A stretch of 64,000 nucleotides of DNA from Crotophaga sulcirostris (taxonomy: Eukaryota > Chordata > Aves > Cuculiformes > Crotophagidae), in the NCBI GenBank assembly GCA_013397455.1, contig VYZB01000122.1, forward strand, positions 1,808,783 to 1,872,782. Direction: 5' to 3'. The notes under the pieces were generated by a model, which saw only the letters and a list, made by a program, of their open reading frames with translations, was not told the DNA's origin and made no database searches. Made by a program: the position numbers and the translations under genes. Shown one piece after another: positions 43,419-58,700 of this stretch (positions are counted from its first letter, which is position 1; each line of letters opens with the position of its first letter).

Positions 43419-44968
43419 CGGCTTTGTTAAATGGTTTTGTCCTAATAATGTATACAAAACAGAAGAAAGGGGCAAGCATATCTGCTCTGGAGTCTGCAAA
43501 AGAGATGATTTTAGCCTTCCATGGCAAGGTACAACTGTAAATGTGGAGACTCCCTATTGAAGAATACTGATTTTTGGTACGCTGTCTTTTACAGCCTTTC
43601 ACTACAGTGTAATGTAGTGCATCTTGTAAAACTATGCTGAACTCTTTCTACCGTGATTTAAGTGTTACAGTTATCACACAGTGACAGGACAGGGCTACAG
43701 TGGGTTATCTAAAATGGATGAATTTACTTTAATGTCCCAAGACGATAAAACTGGAACTTCAGACAAAGGAAATCTGAAATTATTTGAAAATGACCATACA
43801 AAGGGAAAACTAGCTAATTAAGCTGAGCCCTTTCCTGAATGATTATAAAGAACAGCAGGCAAAATGTTTTGATCTAGTGAGTTGTGCCTTAGCTGTGGTG
43901 CAGTGGTTTGAGCCAATTTTCTACTGCCTACTTTCACTAAAGCTAGTTTGCATGGAAGTAAGCAGATATTTACTTTCTCTGCTGTGTTTGACTATAGATT
44001 TGTCTTTTGAATTATAATTTGCTTGTTAAAAAGGTGAAACTGAATTTCTCAGTTTTGTCTGTGCAAAAGCGTTGGGGAGCGTACTTCTTAGTTACTACCT
44101 ATTACTCCAGAAATATTTGTTGAGGAGAGGAAGACAGAATTAATGACATGATGGCCAGAGTTTAAGGAGTGCTAAGTGCTGTCCTCAGGGCAAGGAAAGA
44201 TTTATGAATGCTTTTAAAGTAAAGTAGAGAGCAGTTTCTTGCTCTGGGCTGCTTACTTTTGGGGGCCTACACTGGGATAGACAGTGGTTTGAAGGTTTGG
44301 TATTCCTTGTTATATAAGGAAATGTACTGTTATTTCTTGTTTCCATCGCTGAGGTGAGAAACGGAAAGCAAATTGCTCTAATTTACACAGGGGAAGTGGG
44401 AGTGGGAAAGCATTTTCTTATCATATCCTCAATTTTTCTATCACTTTCTATGTTAGTTTGATAGCTTACAAGATTAAATACTTAACTGTGACTTCAGTTA
44501 TCACTGTATGGATTATTATGTTGATACACTTCCAATTGCTAAGGTAATGTGTTATGATTTTGTTGATATACTACTTCAGAGTACAAATTTGTTTCTTCTG
44601 AAAACCAGGAAAGCCTTAGAGAACTTGCTTAATCAAATTATAGCATAGGTCTGAAGCCAAAAGAAGAAAACCTTCAGGCTAAAAATTCTGTTCAATACTG
44701 AAGTAATTCAGATACACATAAAAACCTATAGCTTATCTTTGTTTACATCTTCTAGTAGAATCACTTGCCTTTTGGGAGTCCCTTGTTTTGTTCTTTGCTT
44801 GCCCTGCCAGATCTTAGCAGAAAAGTTGCTACCTTTCTGAATGAGTAATGCCTTCCTGAAATACTGTAGAATTTGATCTATTTCAAGTCAGAGTTCTCCA
44901 GGAGTCAGACTTTCAAACTTTTTCTTTTTGATGTTGTTTGGTGGGGTCTTTTTTTTGGGTGCGTTTGG

Positions 44969-44986
44969 TTTTTTTTTTTTTTTTTT
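44969..44986 (+). repeat. (T)18 homopolymer
   Basis: An uninterrupted T18 run preceded by T- and G-rich sequence from about 44920. Not linked to a recognised retroposon. Confidence 0.85.
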
Positions 44987-47900
44987 GCACTGAGACACGT
45001 TATGTCCCCACTGTCTTTGTGATGGAAGATCAATTGTACCAATGCCGCGCTTGAGTGCTACAATTCTAGTTTTGTAATTTTCTTTTTGGATAAATTGTCT
45101 TTCTAGGGAGAAGGAGAGGGTATGACTACAAGAGAGCTATCTGATATGTGATTTGCTCGGTATAGTGTACTGCACCGTTGCTACGGCTACACAGCAATGT
45201 CAGCCAAGCTTGTCCAGATTTGTTTGCGAAATATGCTCATATTTTGTGAGCTTTAGGCATTTCTGTGTTACTGGATATATTGAAGTTCTTGACTTATCCT
45301 CTGGAGTCTAATTATGTGCTGTCACTTAATCTAATATTGCTGCAAGGAAGTTAATCCTCTGTCTGTGAGCTGCTGTTTATTTCTGACTCATGAGTTGTAG
45401 CCAGGTAAGAAGGTACAGAATTAAGTTTAAAATAAAGCATCGCATTTCACAAGCTGGTTGAATGAGTGTGGCCTGTGGGGAAAAAAGTTCCAAAGCTCAG
45501 GCTTTGGGAAAGTCTTTCACATTTAATGACGGACACAGCACGGGGGAGTACAGAGATCTCCTGAATTCTGCATAAATTTTTTAAGAACGACTTCAGCTTT
45601 GCTTTTCTCATGTGTGTATTCTTTAAAAAATATTACCACCATAATACCTTTCTACAATCTAAAGGGTAAGTAAGCATTTTGTTTATCTTTTATATTTTGA
45701 ACTATGGGGGAGAAGGGATGAAGGGAATCCTATGGCCTAAGTATGGCAATTTGAACTATTTAAAAAGCAGTTTGACGGACTTGGACATCAATTATGCGCA
45801 ATTTTTATTAGATGGGAGCATCCATACTAAGAATGAGCTGTGATGAGCATTCGCTCAGAAATGGGTTCATTTCTGATCCCATTGATAGACTTAATAGAAG
45901 CTACTTCTGTAGTTTTAGTTTTCACAATGGTTTAGAAATACTGAAGCATATTTTCAAGAAAGGACTTGACTCATTCAAGTTCATGGTTGAAGAGGACAGC
46001 CTACTGTCGGATTTAATACAGGTAAATTCTGCTTTGAGTGAGTTATTTTTCTTTCACATTTGCCAATTTTCAGTCCCATAGTTTCACAATGTAGCCTCAA
46101 TTTGGTTTTGAGAAGTAACATGTTTCTTCTAGAAAACTTCTTGAGTTCTTGATAAAGACGGTGTATGCTTGACCTGAAAATCACTCTTGAGATAGGTGCA
46201 GAATAAATATTATCAGTATTTTTCCTTGTATTATAATATTTCTGTTCATCCTTATATGCTTTACTGAGGGTGACATATATATGGATAGTTACAATTTTTT
46301 TTCCTTTCTTTGTTTTCTGAACTTTCCCTCTTAGTACTTGCTTTTATTTTTCATACTGTCTTTAAAATTTGACTATTGAACTTCGTAAGTTCACCACGTA
46401 TTCACATTTCCTCATTTCCTTTATTTTTTTTCTGTAAGTAATTTTTTTTTTCCAGCAACTTTACAGGAAGACTAAATACGTTAAGGAACATAACTTTCTA
46501 ACATAACTTTTTAACATGTGTTTAACTAACCTTCTTGATTTATTTAACAGTCTGTATGCTGACATAGCATGACTTTTGTTTCCAGTAAATGAAAGAAAAA
46601 CACTTCCACCCATATGGTATTTAGACTGAAAAGTAGCCTTGGTCTACAACAATTCTGACTGTTTAGTAGTTTTAAGTACCTAATTTCACATTTTTATTAT
46701 ATTTCATCACTTGGCAAATGAATACAGGCCTTTTATCTGTGTAGCAGTTCTTTGGATTTGGGTTATTTGTTCAGGTGGGACTTCTGATTTCTTTCTGTAA
46801 TGGTGGGGTTTCTACTAGAGGCTTTGGTTGAAATGCTGGACTGATGTTTTTCCTGCAAATTGAAGTCCTTGAAGAATCACTAACACAATCCATTGAACTG
46901 CTAGCCTTGGTAAAAATGAAGTAAAACCTGCTAATGTGCAGGGATATTTTTCAGCTTACCGTATATGTTGTGGTTTTTAAAAATAAAGTCGGTTTTTGAA
47001 GACCCATATAAAGCTTGTGGCATAAAATTTTGATGTGAGCAGAGGTCTTTGCAAGGTCAGAAACAGTAAATTAGTGGCTTTCAGCTTGAGGTTTGAGGGT
47101 ACCTTCTGATGAATCCATAAAAAGTAATTTAAAAAGCAGATCAGTAGGTTTCTATTTGCTACCTGTGGTTGTGTCCTTCCATTGGAAAATTTTAATGAGT
47201 CCGAGATGAACATTTGAGAATGCCCGAACTAAAAATATGCGTTTACGTAAGACATTAGCTAAATGGAAGTGAATTTATCAAAGTGAGTGGGGGTTTTTTT
47301 TTGTTTTTTTTTTTTTTTTCCTTCTTTCTGTTGTTGTTGCTTGCATGGCCTGGTGAGCCTTAAACCTCTGCAGTACGCAGAAGTATGAGCCTCTGTCTCT
47401 TCTGGTAAGCATGTAACTTCTTATTTTGCTGTAAGGGAGCAACCACATGGTTCTGCACATTCCCATTGTGTTACAGTAACCCTAGTTCTTTAGTTAATCT
47501 ATGGTAGATTTGGTTTTGAGGGTCAATTTGTTTTATTTTAGGAACTACTTAAACATGAAATTTAAATTTTCAAAACACCTAATCAGCTGCCACTGAAGCC
47601 TGTCTAAAAAACCAATGCTTGCCATGAAACTCCTTAATGCTGTAATGTCTGCAGCTGTCCATGTCAGAACTCTGGTTCAGATGAGCAAAAATGTGCCTAG
47701 CTCTTGCACAGGCTTTTTTGATTTCTTGATTGAAAATGGAAGTGTGAGGAGAGGACACAAAATGAATGATTAAAAACTTGAGGATCATTGCAAGTTCTGG
47801 GAGAGAAAAACATGAGTGGTGTGGGATCTATGGGGCCTTCTGTGTCACTATTACTCTAGCCTCTAAGGTTATTTGCTCTCTTTTTTTTTTTTTTTCTCCC

Positions 47901-49670
47901 TCTCAGATTATGTAGCTCTTCTTGAAAGTATATTGCTTTTTCTGTCTTTCCCATTGTTTTTCCAAGCTTTTCAGAGCATACACCAATCCAAATAATTTAC
48001 ATGTCCAAATGTACCTTTCTCTCAATTTTCTATAGGGACCTTTGTCAACAGTGTTCATGTATCTTTTATTGCTTCTTCCCTTTCTTTCAGCACACATAGA
48101 AGCCCAGTTTATTCTCAGATTACACTTTATGTTCAGTGCATGCGTAAGCTTTGTGAGTGTGATCAATACCAGTTAAGTTTATTTGCAAACACAGATCTTA
48201 CACTGAAGCAATTCTAAAGAGATTTTGAGCAGAAACAGGGCAAGTAATGGTCATGACTTGAAAGAACTAATGTTACTTAGTGACAGGGATGGTAAAGTTT
48301 CCTGCCCTTCGGGTACTTTTAATTTCAATTGTTAGTCTGAGGTGCCAAGCAAAACCAGGCAACAAAAGACTATGAGCAAAGCAGCACTTTTGTGTGGTAT
48401 TGTAAAATAAATTTATATTCTAACACTATCATCAGAGGCTGCCTTTCATCTAAATTGTTAAGTACTGTTATTGTTCTGACAAAAAGGGTATGTTGGTGGA
48501 AGAATATGATTGGCTGAGCTAATTCAACTAGTGAGAATCTTGAAGTGCTTTTCTGTAGTATTTTCAGATAATTTCTTTATTTACCCTTTCCTCTTTCCCA
48601 ACAAAGAGTGACAACATTACAGATTTAAAATAGAAATGCCATTTATCACCCTTAGAAGTTAAAGATTAGGAAGCAGCTTCTAATATGAAAAAAGTTGCTG
48701 GCTTCAGCAGGCGGGTCTTATTTACCAGAGTGCGTTAAATATAATGTAGGTCAGATCCAGACTGACTTAATGAATGGTTTAATTTTCTTAGAAGAAGTTA
48801 GCGCTTTCTGAAAGCCTCCTGGACATGCAATCTGAATTAGTTGTTTACTTATACTAATAAAAATGCAGATCAAACAGCACTCTTTGCTGGATTATTTGTC
48901 TACTGCATGCAAATTAGGTACTCTGAGGAAGCCTGGCTGCTCAATAGCTGTTTTCTTCATGTTTGTCTGTACTTCAGGTGATTATGAACATTTGGTGATC
49001 AGAGTGGGGACTTTTGCCCATTTGAGTGATATTTGTGCTGTGTTTCTACTAAGGACAATTAGAAGCTGAAGTATATCTTTAAGCACTTTCAGACTAACTA
49101 CTCAAAAGTGGTCCTTTCTCTGGTATTGTTTTAGTCCAACTGGTAAAATTTTCATTTCCACAGGCGTAAAATTAGATGTTACCTATGATTAATTTATCTT
49201 TCTGTTTTGTTATATGCCTGAAGAATCTATGTTATCAATACAAGCATCTTTCAATTTCTGTGCAAAATACACAATGGATGTTTTATTGGCCTTGAGTGCT
49301 TCTATTACTGTGGTAGAACACTTCTCTCCTGGTGTTGCATGTGCAGGCTGTTCACTGTCTGAGCTGTTAAGTTTCCAGGGTTGTGGATGATCTGGCTTTC
49401 TTGTTAGGGTACCTCAAGCAACGCTGAACCCGAGGATGCTGGATCTTAAACAGATAACCCAATCAAAGATATGGAGCTTCACTTTGCATTTATTGTTGTC
49501 AGCAACTTCCTCCTTCTTGATCACTGTCCCCCCCCTTCCCAAAAAAGAATAAACAGGCTCACCCAAACCTCATTCATCAGAATGTGTTTTTTGGTTTTCA
49601 GCTGCTGGTGCAAATGACCAGGTCTAGGTCAACTGTCCATGGCCATCTCTCTGCAGGGCAACTCTACACA

Positions 49671-49762
49671 GCCAACTCTCCGCAAGGACAACTCTATGTG
49701 GGGACCCCCTAATAGTAACCCTAACCCTCCCTGCAGAGAGTTATCTGCTTTGGAGAGTTGTC
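49671..49762. repeat. imperfect inverted repeat (hairpin)
   Basis: The arm 49671-49695 matches the reverse complement of 49737-49762 (caactctcc...aactct against gacaactctcc...taactct). The loop of about 41 bases contains two TAACCC units at 49716-49727. Confidence 0.6.
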
Positions 49763-52700
49763 CCGCTCCAAATAACCACATTACTTTCTAGCTCTGTCTA
49801 GGCCATGAGCCTAATGAGGCCTTCTCAGCTTCTGTTTCAGTATAAGCAGGCCTGGTTTTAGCTTCTGCTAACTTAATCAAACGCCTGCCTAAGAAATCCT
49901 CGTGGTCTCTGGAGACACTAAACCAAGCAGGCCTTGGTGCTGCAGGCTTCCTGGAGCTTGCTGTTTTAGTGTGGTAGAGCACAGCATCCATGTTTTTGCC
50001 AGGCTTTTAACAAGACTGCTTTAGCACTGCTGAATTTGATCTGTCTCACAACTTAGGAACTTTGCAAAGCAAAGGATAAATTCACTCCAATTCTTCCTCT
50101 GCCTAACACTAATAGAAAATTGTTCTTTAGTTTTATGCTAAACATTTCGTTTCTGGTACAGCTTAATCATAAAATTTCCTTCACTGGAGGGTAACACTTA
50201 ACACCAGAGTCTAACACCTCCCTCTCCAGGATAAACTTAAAAGCATGGCTCTTTAACTGAGGGGCTTCTGCTCTGTAAAGTCTCTTAGCAGTGAAAACAT
50301 CCTATACCAGTAGAGATGAGAAGGCTTGTTCTCTGATTCCTGTTGCTGTTTCTTAGGACCACTACTAGGAACATCTTGGTTTTCCGCCAAGACTTGGCAT
50401 AGTTCCCTTTTTTGGGAACGTAAAAAATCAAGCTTTGTTCCTTACAGCAGCATAATTTCTTTTATATGTCAGCGAAAATATCACAACATATGAATATAAT
50501 GAAAATGTAAGAGTAATCTTTTGATACTGATACTCTGTCAGTAGACTGAACTGAATGCTACTGAATGGAGATTTCTAGGTTGGAGGAAGAGACACAAGAC
50601 TGTTCTCCCTTCAGTAAGCAAGTGTTGTTCCTATTAACCTGGAGGGAATTTGTTTGCATGTGTTTAAAAAAAAAATTAGAAGATGGTAGTTAAAATGCTA
50701 GTTATTAGTTTGTATTCAGCCCTGCAGTAAAATGCGATGTTTATACAGCAGTATTAATTTTCAAACTGCTACTGAATAATAAATCTAGCAACACTTTCAT
50801 AGGGTTGGGTGGTTTTATCTTCACTCTTTGCAAAGGCAAAAACTGCAGCAGAGATAATTTGTTCAAGACCACAGATGTAATCATTGGCAATGCTGTGATT
50901 AAAATGATTAAGTCTGCAACAGCACTTCTGTGTCTGGAAGAAAGTATTTTTAATTGGCTACTCCTGAGGGTGGCAGTACCTGTTCACTTTCACAGCTGAT
51001 GGAGCCAGAGATATACAGGTCAGATTCTCACATATGCCATTTAGTGTCTTCTTACTGCTTGTGGCTGTAAGAGGTAGCACCTACAGTGCTTGTGTCTGTA
51101 AGATTCACAATCTTGGTTTTGTTTTCTCCAGTCTTACCTTTTTATTAGCTGTTAACAACATTTGATGTCTTGTCATTGCTGCTTTTAACTGCATTTGGAT
51201 CCTTCTATCTCTCTAGACATGCTATACATGGAGTAAAACTTTATTATTTGTATGGAAGTATAGGACTTCGCGTGATGTACTATGTCTTGATCTATTTTTG
51301 TGTGAGAGTCAATCTTGCTCTTCTCTGTTTTGATGATTTCCATTTTTTATGACCGAGAAGTTCAGATCTTTGGACAACTTAAATCTGTTGTTAATGGGAG
51401 TAATAAATTTAAACTGGCTGCAATCCAGCATATGTATTGTGAGTTTCATATCTTGTTTTACTTCTTTTATATAACTTTTTTTTTAACCTTTGTGCATGAT
51501 CTGTGTCTTAAATCCCTAGGGACACTTCACTAAATATAGATGAAACTTGATTTTTCTCTTTATGAAGTCATCAGATTGATCTATCATGGTCTGTATTAGT
51601 AAGCCTACATGTTTTCATTTCTCACTTTTATATCAGTGTTTGTAATTGGGTACAAATGAGATGAACTGAGGGAAGAGCTGTTTTCCTTAGGCTTTAATAA
51701 CTTCATTCTGCATCAAAATAGCATGTAAAATTGAATGAAAAAGTTTCCTGTTGGTGTGACTCTTCCTGTTATAGCCTGCTGTCCTGGTAAGACCAAGCTC
51801 ATTTTACCCTGACATAACCATCAGTTTTAAGTACAGTTACTGTCCTGATCTTCTGGTTCAGAAACTGTTTTATACTCATCAGCTTACCCAGCTCAAAACC
51901 AGCACTGATTCATGTTATGCTTCTCTGCTTGGAAAACAAGCTGTAAAAGTTACGCATGGAATCTTACTAGATTGGATTAGTTGTTTTGACTAATTTTTCT
52001 AAAATAAGAGGCAACAAGTTGATATAATCTCTAAATATGAATAAACCCAAGACAAAATACTTTCTCTGCCATATGAAGGAAAATGCGTATTGAGCAATGT
52101 ATGAACAAATACACTACCTCCACCATGGCAATCAAATTGCTTATCTACCAGTTAGGCAAACATATACAAAGTTTGTTAGTCCAGGAACAACGCAGTATAC
52201 AACATTGCTGGTTTCTGCCTCTTATCACTGAATCATGGAAAGCAATTGAAAAACTAGACTATTCTTACCAAATAAAAAAGCAATTCAGAATGGAAAGGGT
52301 ATTTGAGACAGTTTCTACATGGCAACATGAATTATCTTCATTCCTCCTGGTTGAAAGATTAGTGACAGCCTTTCCTCAGTACTGAGAGTGAAAGACTTGC
52401 CCCTACATTGCCTTATGCAGCATACTACTCTGCTTCAATGTGATGAGTTATGGAATTCATGCCACTAGAATTGCATAAAATAGGAAAAGATGCTTGGGAG
52501 AACAGTACTTACCACCAATTTGGTCACGTTAGCCATAGTAATACTTGATTGTTTAGCCTGCAGTGCTTCTGTAGTGCCACACTGATGGTACAACACGAAC
52601 CATAAGATCAGGTAAAAATCAATATACTTTTTCAGCTAGGGTCAAGAAGGGAATGAACAACACAAAAAGGGCAACTGAATTGAAAAAGATTAAATCTACT

Positions 52701-55700
52701 TCTGAGGAGCAAGGAGCATATTTGCTAACTGCTTTCAAAATGTTTATTAAAAAGTGATAGAGAAAAAATGTGTATCTCTTGATTTAAATTGTTTTCCTTA
52801 TTATGGCATTGTTATACCATCTATTAGATCTGTATGTATTAAGAGGTATGTTCTGTGGATGGGTTTAACACTAATGGATTATGCTGGTAAAAACTATTGG
52901 AAAAAATATTTGTCCTGCAGTCTATATTAAAAAGAAAAATAAGACCTGTTCATTAAGGGTGAAAACATTGTAGGAAATTGATAGAAACTCTTATGTGTCT
53001 GTAATGTAGTTTTGCCATAAAGAAAGCTGTTTTCTTTTTTTATTGAGCAATTGTACAACAGAACTTTAATTTTCAAGGATCAAGTAACTAATGCAATGCC
53101 CATTTTCCACATATTTAGATGGATAATCTACTGGAATAGATTACAGTCCTTATCTTTTAAATTTGTCTACCCCACAGAGCACTCTGAATTTATATCACAT
53201 GCTAGTCAATCTCATTAAAAATGTATTTTCATCTGTGTTGTGGTTAGGGATGTTATTGATACATGGTACCAATGCGCACCACAGATTTCAGAAACAGATT
53301 TCAGCTCTTTTATAATATGGAAGGCACTTTTTCATTTCAGAAATTATGGCCTTTGTTCACCTGTTTCTTAAAGAATAACTTGATACTATCTCATTTTAAA
53401 ATAAACTCTTTCAAAATCTTGGCAAGTTCCATGAATAATTGATATGTTATAATTAAAGTGGAACTGTAAGATGTGGGACCTGCAAAGACTCTAATACTTG
53501 TTTTGCTTCTTTCAGATTGTTTTTGCTGCTTTTCCTTACCTTCCAGTTTCTGAGCCAAATTCTGTTGGTCTCCAGATAGGCAGGTAAAAGTCTGACCTCT
53601 ATCAGCAGTGTCTTATTTGCCTTTGCTCCTGCTCCTTTTTTGCTTCCTAGGTGCTACTTTTATTGCATTCTAACTAAATTGGTATGGATTTTATTTCTAT
53701 ATTAGTTTCCATTTTTTAGTTTAGAAGATACTAGTAGGAGGATTTAAGTCAGTGCCTTTACCAAATAGGTTAAAGTGTATTTTAAAGCAGCCTTATTCCT
53801 GGCTAGAAAAGCCTCTTATGAAAAATCTGTTTCAAGGTACCAGACTGAAGAAGTAGTAAAGTAGATGGTATTTTCTAGAGAACAAAGTTTATACAGAACT
53901 GTCTTAATGCCTGACCAAAATGAATCTTTAAAATACACTTCAGGCTGCAGTTGCCAATTGCTTCAGTTAAAGAAAGTGGCGGTGGGGAAAGCAGAGACTG
54001 AAAATCAGATAATGGCTATCCTGAATATTGCTAGACCAGATGTCCATCCCAAAGATAGAAGAAATAAATGTTGAATATACAAGCTTTAGCAAATGATCTT
54101 CATGGTAATGCTGCTCTTCCTTAAACTCTCATGCTCTCCTGACTACAAGGATCAGAGACCATCTGCAAAATAACCTGACAAGGTGGCATTTGACCCTTTG
54201 CAAGAGGTCTGAGTTGTACCTGTGTGTTAGCAGAGCCACAGCTAGAGCAGCTGAAGAGCTGCTGTTTGGTGCTTGTCCATTAAGTGAGGAGGACCTGGAT
54301 GCTCGCACAGGGGAGTTTTCACACAGGCTTCTGCCCCTTCTGGAAGGATCAGGTTCTTATAATCACTGTCTTCTGGTATTTTCTAGAACAAACTGGATAA
54401 GTGTATGCCAGTAGGTCAAACCCAAACATGAGACCTAGTTGCAAATATTGAAATACTACTACATGTGAAGAGTAGTGCATACTGCAGAGAGGGCTAGCAA
54501 GGTCAGATTATAGTGGGAAGCTCAGAGCTTTTATCTTTCTATTGGCAAGGCACTGATAGTTTGTAGTGTTCTTGTGACTTACAAAGCAGAATTAACTTTC
54601 TGTCTCCTAAAATAAATCTAGATGGAGGGAGTAAAGATATTAATTAGCCTTTTGTAGTGATAAATCCCTCTGAAGTGTAATTAGTCTGGACCTACTATAC
54701 TTTTATATTTGCTGGCCTTTAGCCATTAGAACAGTTCCTTGTCCTTTGGCCTACGGAAAACAAAACTGAAATCCACACCAAGGCTCCAGACAGCTTCTGC
54801 AGGAGGGGATTTATATGATCGCATACTGTTAGACTAAATCCTACTGAGCTACTCAGAATTCCTCAAATTACTATGACAGAATTTAATGAAACTGTAGCAA
54901 AACCAAAACCTGAATTGATTTTACTCTGGTCACTATGTCTACCTTTTATGTGCATTTAGATAATTTGGAAGCGTCATTTTGGTTATTCTGCTTATCTGGT
55001 TCCTGATGTAAATTATACATTCTCCTTTATTACTTCAGTATGGATAATATAAAAATACAAGGAATAAATAACCTCTTTCTGTGGGTTGCAGCCCACTTTG
55101 TAGGTGAACCTTAGTGGAGGTCACTTAGAGTAACATTTGAACCTGTTGGAAAGAAAATTGAAACAGGAATTGATGTACAGACTTTTGAATAGTATGCCTT
55201 GTATCAGAAAGACTATACTTTTGTTTATATTCAGTTAAACAGCAGAAAAGCAGTCCTTGGCCTTTTACTGGGCAGTATTGCATGTCACAATATTTGTGAT
55301 GCAACATATGTTTTACATGTAATCTTTATGAAGCATGTTCAGTTTGTTGCTTCTAAGCCTTTCTAGGTGGAGTTGAATCTCTTTTCCTGGGCAAGTTGTT
55401 AATGATAAGGTAGCCAAATAATAATTTTCTTGTGTTTTGCAATTCTGTCTCCTTAAATAGGGCAATCTGAGATACTGAAAGTAATTTAATATAGGACAGA
55501 CATAACACTCAGCACATAATTCTCTAGACAGGTTCTCATGCTTAAATTATTTTATCCACTGTAACTAGTATTTCAGTAACAATTGGAAGGCTGACCTGTG
55601 ACCGAAGCCTGTTGTACTATTTAGTCTTTACCTATAACCGTTCGTGAAGAGACTTCATTGGCGTAATTAAGTTGGGTGCAACTGTTTGCCAGTTTCCTGC

Positions 55701-58700
55701 ATGTGTCCTTAATGGAATTAATGGTCATTAAGATGATATGTGTCTGAAATTACTCTTATTTGTGAAGGATATTTTTTATAAGTGAATTTAGGGCACAGGT
55801 ATTTAGGTTGCCCTTTGCTGAAGTTACGCAATAGGGAGAAATTATATTGATGCAATGAGATAAATCTTTGATTGCTAAGTATGATAAAGGCCATTAAAAT
55901 GGCAGACCAAAAATTGTTTTATATAGCAAAATGAACAAAGTATAGATATTCTGAGAACCGCAAAGAATACTCGACTTGCCTGCAAACAAAATGTTCTTGG
56001 TTTTAAACTATTTGAAGGAAATTGTAGAAGGAAAGCATTCTGACTTCTGCATTATTTTTCTTGGTTAAAACTGTTCATAGATTTATGACCTAATTCACAA
56101 ATAGTTTTGTCCCTGGAACTGTGTTTTTTGTAAGTAAATAATCTTTGATAAATATTGCACAGGTCTCTATGCAACATCCCTTACAAAGCTGTATATAGGT
56201 AATCCTGCTCTGGCTGGGTTCTTTTAATTTTGAAAATATATGGATGATGCTGCTAGTTTTACAAAAGCTGGGAAGGAGAGATCATGCATTATATATTATT
56301 TGGTAGAGTATAATTTGATATAATGGGAATAATTATCTCACTTATGTAAATGTCAGATCTTTTTTATTACATTGCATAATTTTCCAAGTTTTTTACCTAA
56401 ACACTATTTGGATTTATATTAGATATAATCAAATTTAACTGAATTGAAATATTTGTCCTTGCTGAAATTAAATGTAAGTGTTCTGTTTTTCAGTGGAAAA
56501 TACTCCAGTTGCCTGGATTGTAATCCTTTCTCTGCCTGAGGGAATTTGAGGTCTGTACCCCTTAGTGCTAGGGCAAAGAACTCTTTCATTCTATATGAAT
56601 AATTAAGCAACCCCTGCTGCAGGGGCTGCAAGTTGAGAGTCCCATATCTCAATAACCATTACCGAAGGACGGCCTTGGCATTAAGGTCCTGAGCAATGAT
56701 GAAGCAATTTCTCTGCCACCAGAGGAAAAGACTGAGCAGCAACTCCTTTAAACTTCTTAGCTTTCGTGTCCCTTATGTTCCCCATATTTTCAGAAAATCA
56801 CTGCTGTCCGTGCATTATTGTGTTGTGGAATTCATATGGAAAATTAGCTGTCCTAGGGAGGCTTTACCCCAGCATTTCCCCACCAAGAAACTGCTGTCCA
56901 GTCTACTGTCTCCTCCTTCACCCAAATGAAGAGGGAGGGGTGCAGGAAAAGGTCGCTGCCAGCAGTGGACATGACTCTCCTTGCTTTGCCCAGGTTTCAA
57001 TGATGCAGTTGGTGATGAGGGCACACCTGTTTATTTTCTGTCTGTAGACACTTCAGGCAATAGCACAGCTTCCTTTTCTGTCATCATAAATATTTTTTTG
57101 GCTTAAATGACAAATAAGAGACAGATACCTGTGTTGCTATCAATGAAGTGTCACTTTGGATTATGCACTAAATCCTTGGCTCTGACCTCCAATTATGTGG
57201 TATGAGTAAACCTGAAAGGCTGTCTTGATTTCCTGACCTTACGTTATGTGTAAACTCATTGATATAAAAATAAAGTATGGAGTATAATTAGTAGCTTCTT
57301 AATATGCAGTCCTTTATGATGTGTTTCATTTTATAGTCTCTTGCAATGCATAATTCAGTAAAGCACTCTGTTGCAGCACAGTGAAAACATACACTACCAT
57401 GTTAATATGCTTCTTGTAGTCCAATGTATTTTAAAGATGTGGTATTTTTTCTTTTACTTTTGAAATACTTTCTTTAATGTGCTTTGGGATGACAGAAGCT
57501 AAAGCTGACAAAGCTTTAACTGCTACACTGTTGCAACTGAAAACATTATAATTTGTGATCATTAATGGAAAATATTTTGTCTATTTATCTTCAAAATTAT
57601 TTGAAATATTAGCAAATTTCCAACCATTCTTTTTAAAGACAAGAGAGTGATATATTTTACTTGAGAATACTTGGTCAGTAGATGGAACTAGGATGCCTGT
57701 TTTGTTTATACAAGTTTGCATTTTACATTCACACCAAGAAGGTGAATAAGGTATTTCATATTTTATGTAATTTACTTGAAAACTTTCAACACTCAGTCAT
57801 AAATTCCTTTCCACAAATGGAATTCAAAATCTGTGATTGAATGACACTTGAAAATATGATGTAATTTTGCTAATTTGGAAATGAATGAACCCAGATGCTT
57901 AAAGAGAAGAAAAAATATTGAGGTAAGAGTTGAAAGAAAAACAGCCATTGAAAGTATGTTGAGATTTCAAGTTACAATTCTTGTAGCAATTAAGCGACTT
58001 CCTAATGGAACTAGAATTTCAGAGTGCAGTAAGTTTGCTGTTCACATCAAGCTAATGATAAGAGAACAAGAATGGAATAAACCCAAGAATATAATAATTT
58101 GAAAGTGAATCTTGCAGCTCAGTTCCTGCATGCTGTAGCGCTTGCTTTTTGCTATGAAGATTTCCTATATAAATGTTTGTAGCATATCTATTTTTGTGTC
58201 ATTTGCTCATCCTGACGAAGATTTTCTCATTGAACTCTTTGCACATCATGAAAAAGAAATGATGGTTTGTTTATAGAGTCATAATCTTCCTGCAATTGTT
58301 GATAAAAGTCTGCAGTTGGAAGATTTTCAAGCAGTTACGGTTCTTGGATATTTTTGCTTTAAATAGGAAATCAGTAAGCGTGAAGGTGTTTCTAAAAGCA
58401 GGAGTTTTCATGCAGTGTATCAAATCATCCTTTAGTTTTATGGTAAATAGCTTTTTTGAAAAATGACCTGTTTAGGAAACCTTTGCCTTAACAACAGTGA
58501 TTTGAGGTCACGCATGCATATACTTGCAAAAAGTTGATTTCGAGCATTCCGTAACTACTTGCCTGCTTAGCTGCATTTTTAGTAGTTAATTTCCCATGAA
58601 AGACTGAAACCATGTTGACATCGAAAAAAATCATAATTTACTGACTGTGTTCCAATCTGTTACATAACAAGAAGTCTCTATTTTGATGTTTGTACAGAGA

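Noticed and set aside
45431..45436. AATAAA as the ATPSCKMT polyadenylation signal
   Set aside because: It lies about 4 kb past the stop and beyond a CR1, with no evidence the transcript extends that far.
49716..49728. Interstitial telomere repeat
   Set aside because: Only two perfect TAACCC units are present, too few to call a telomeric array.
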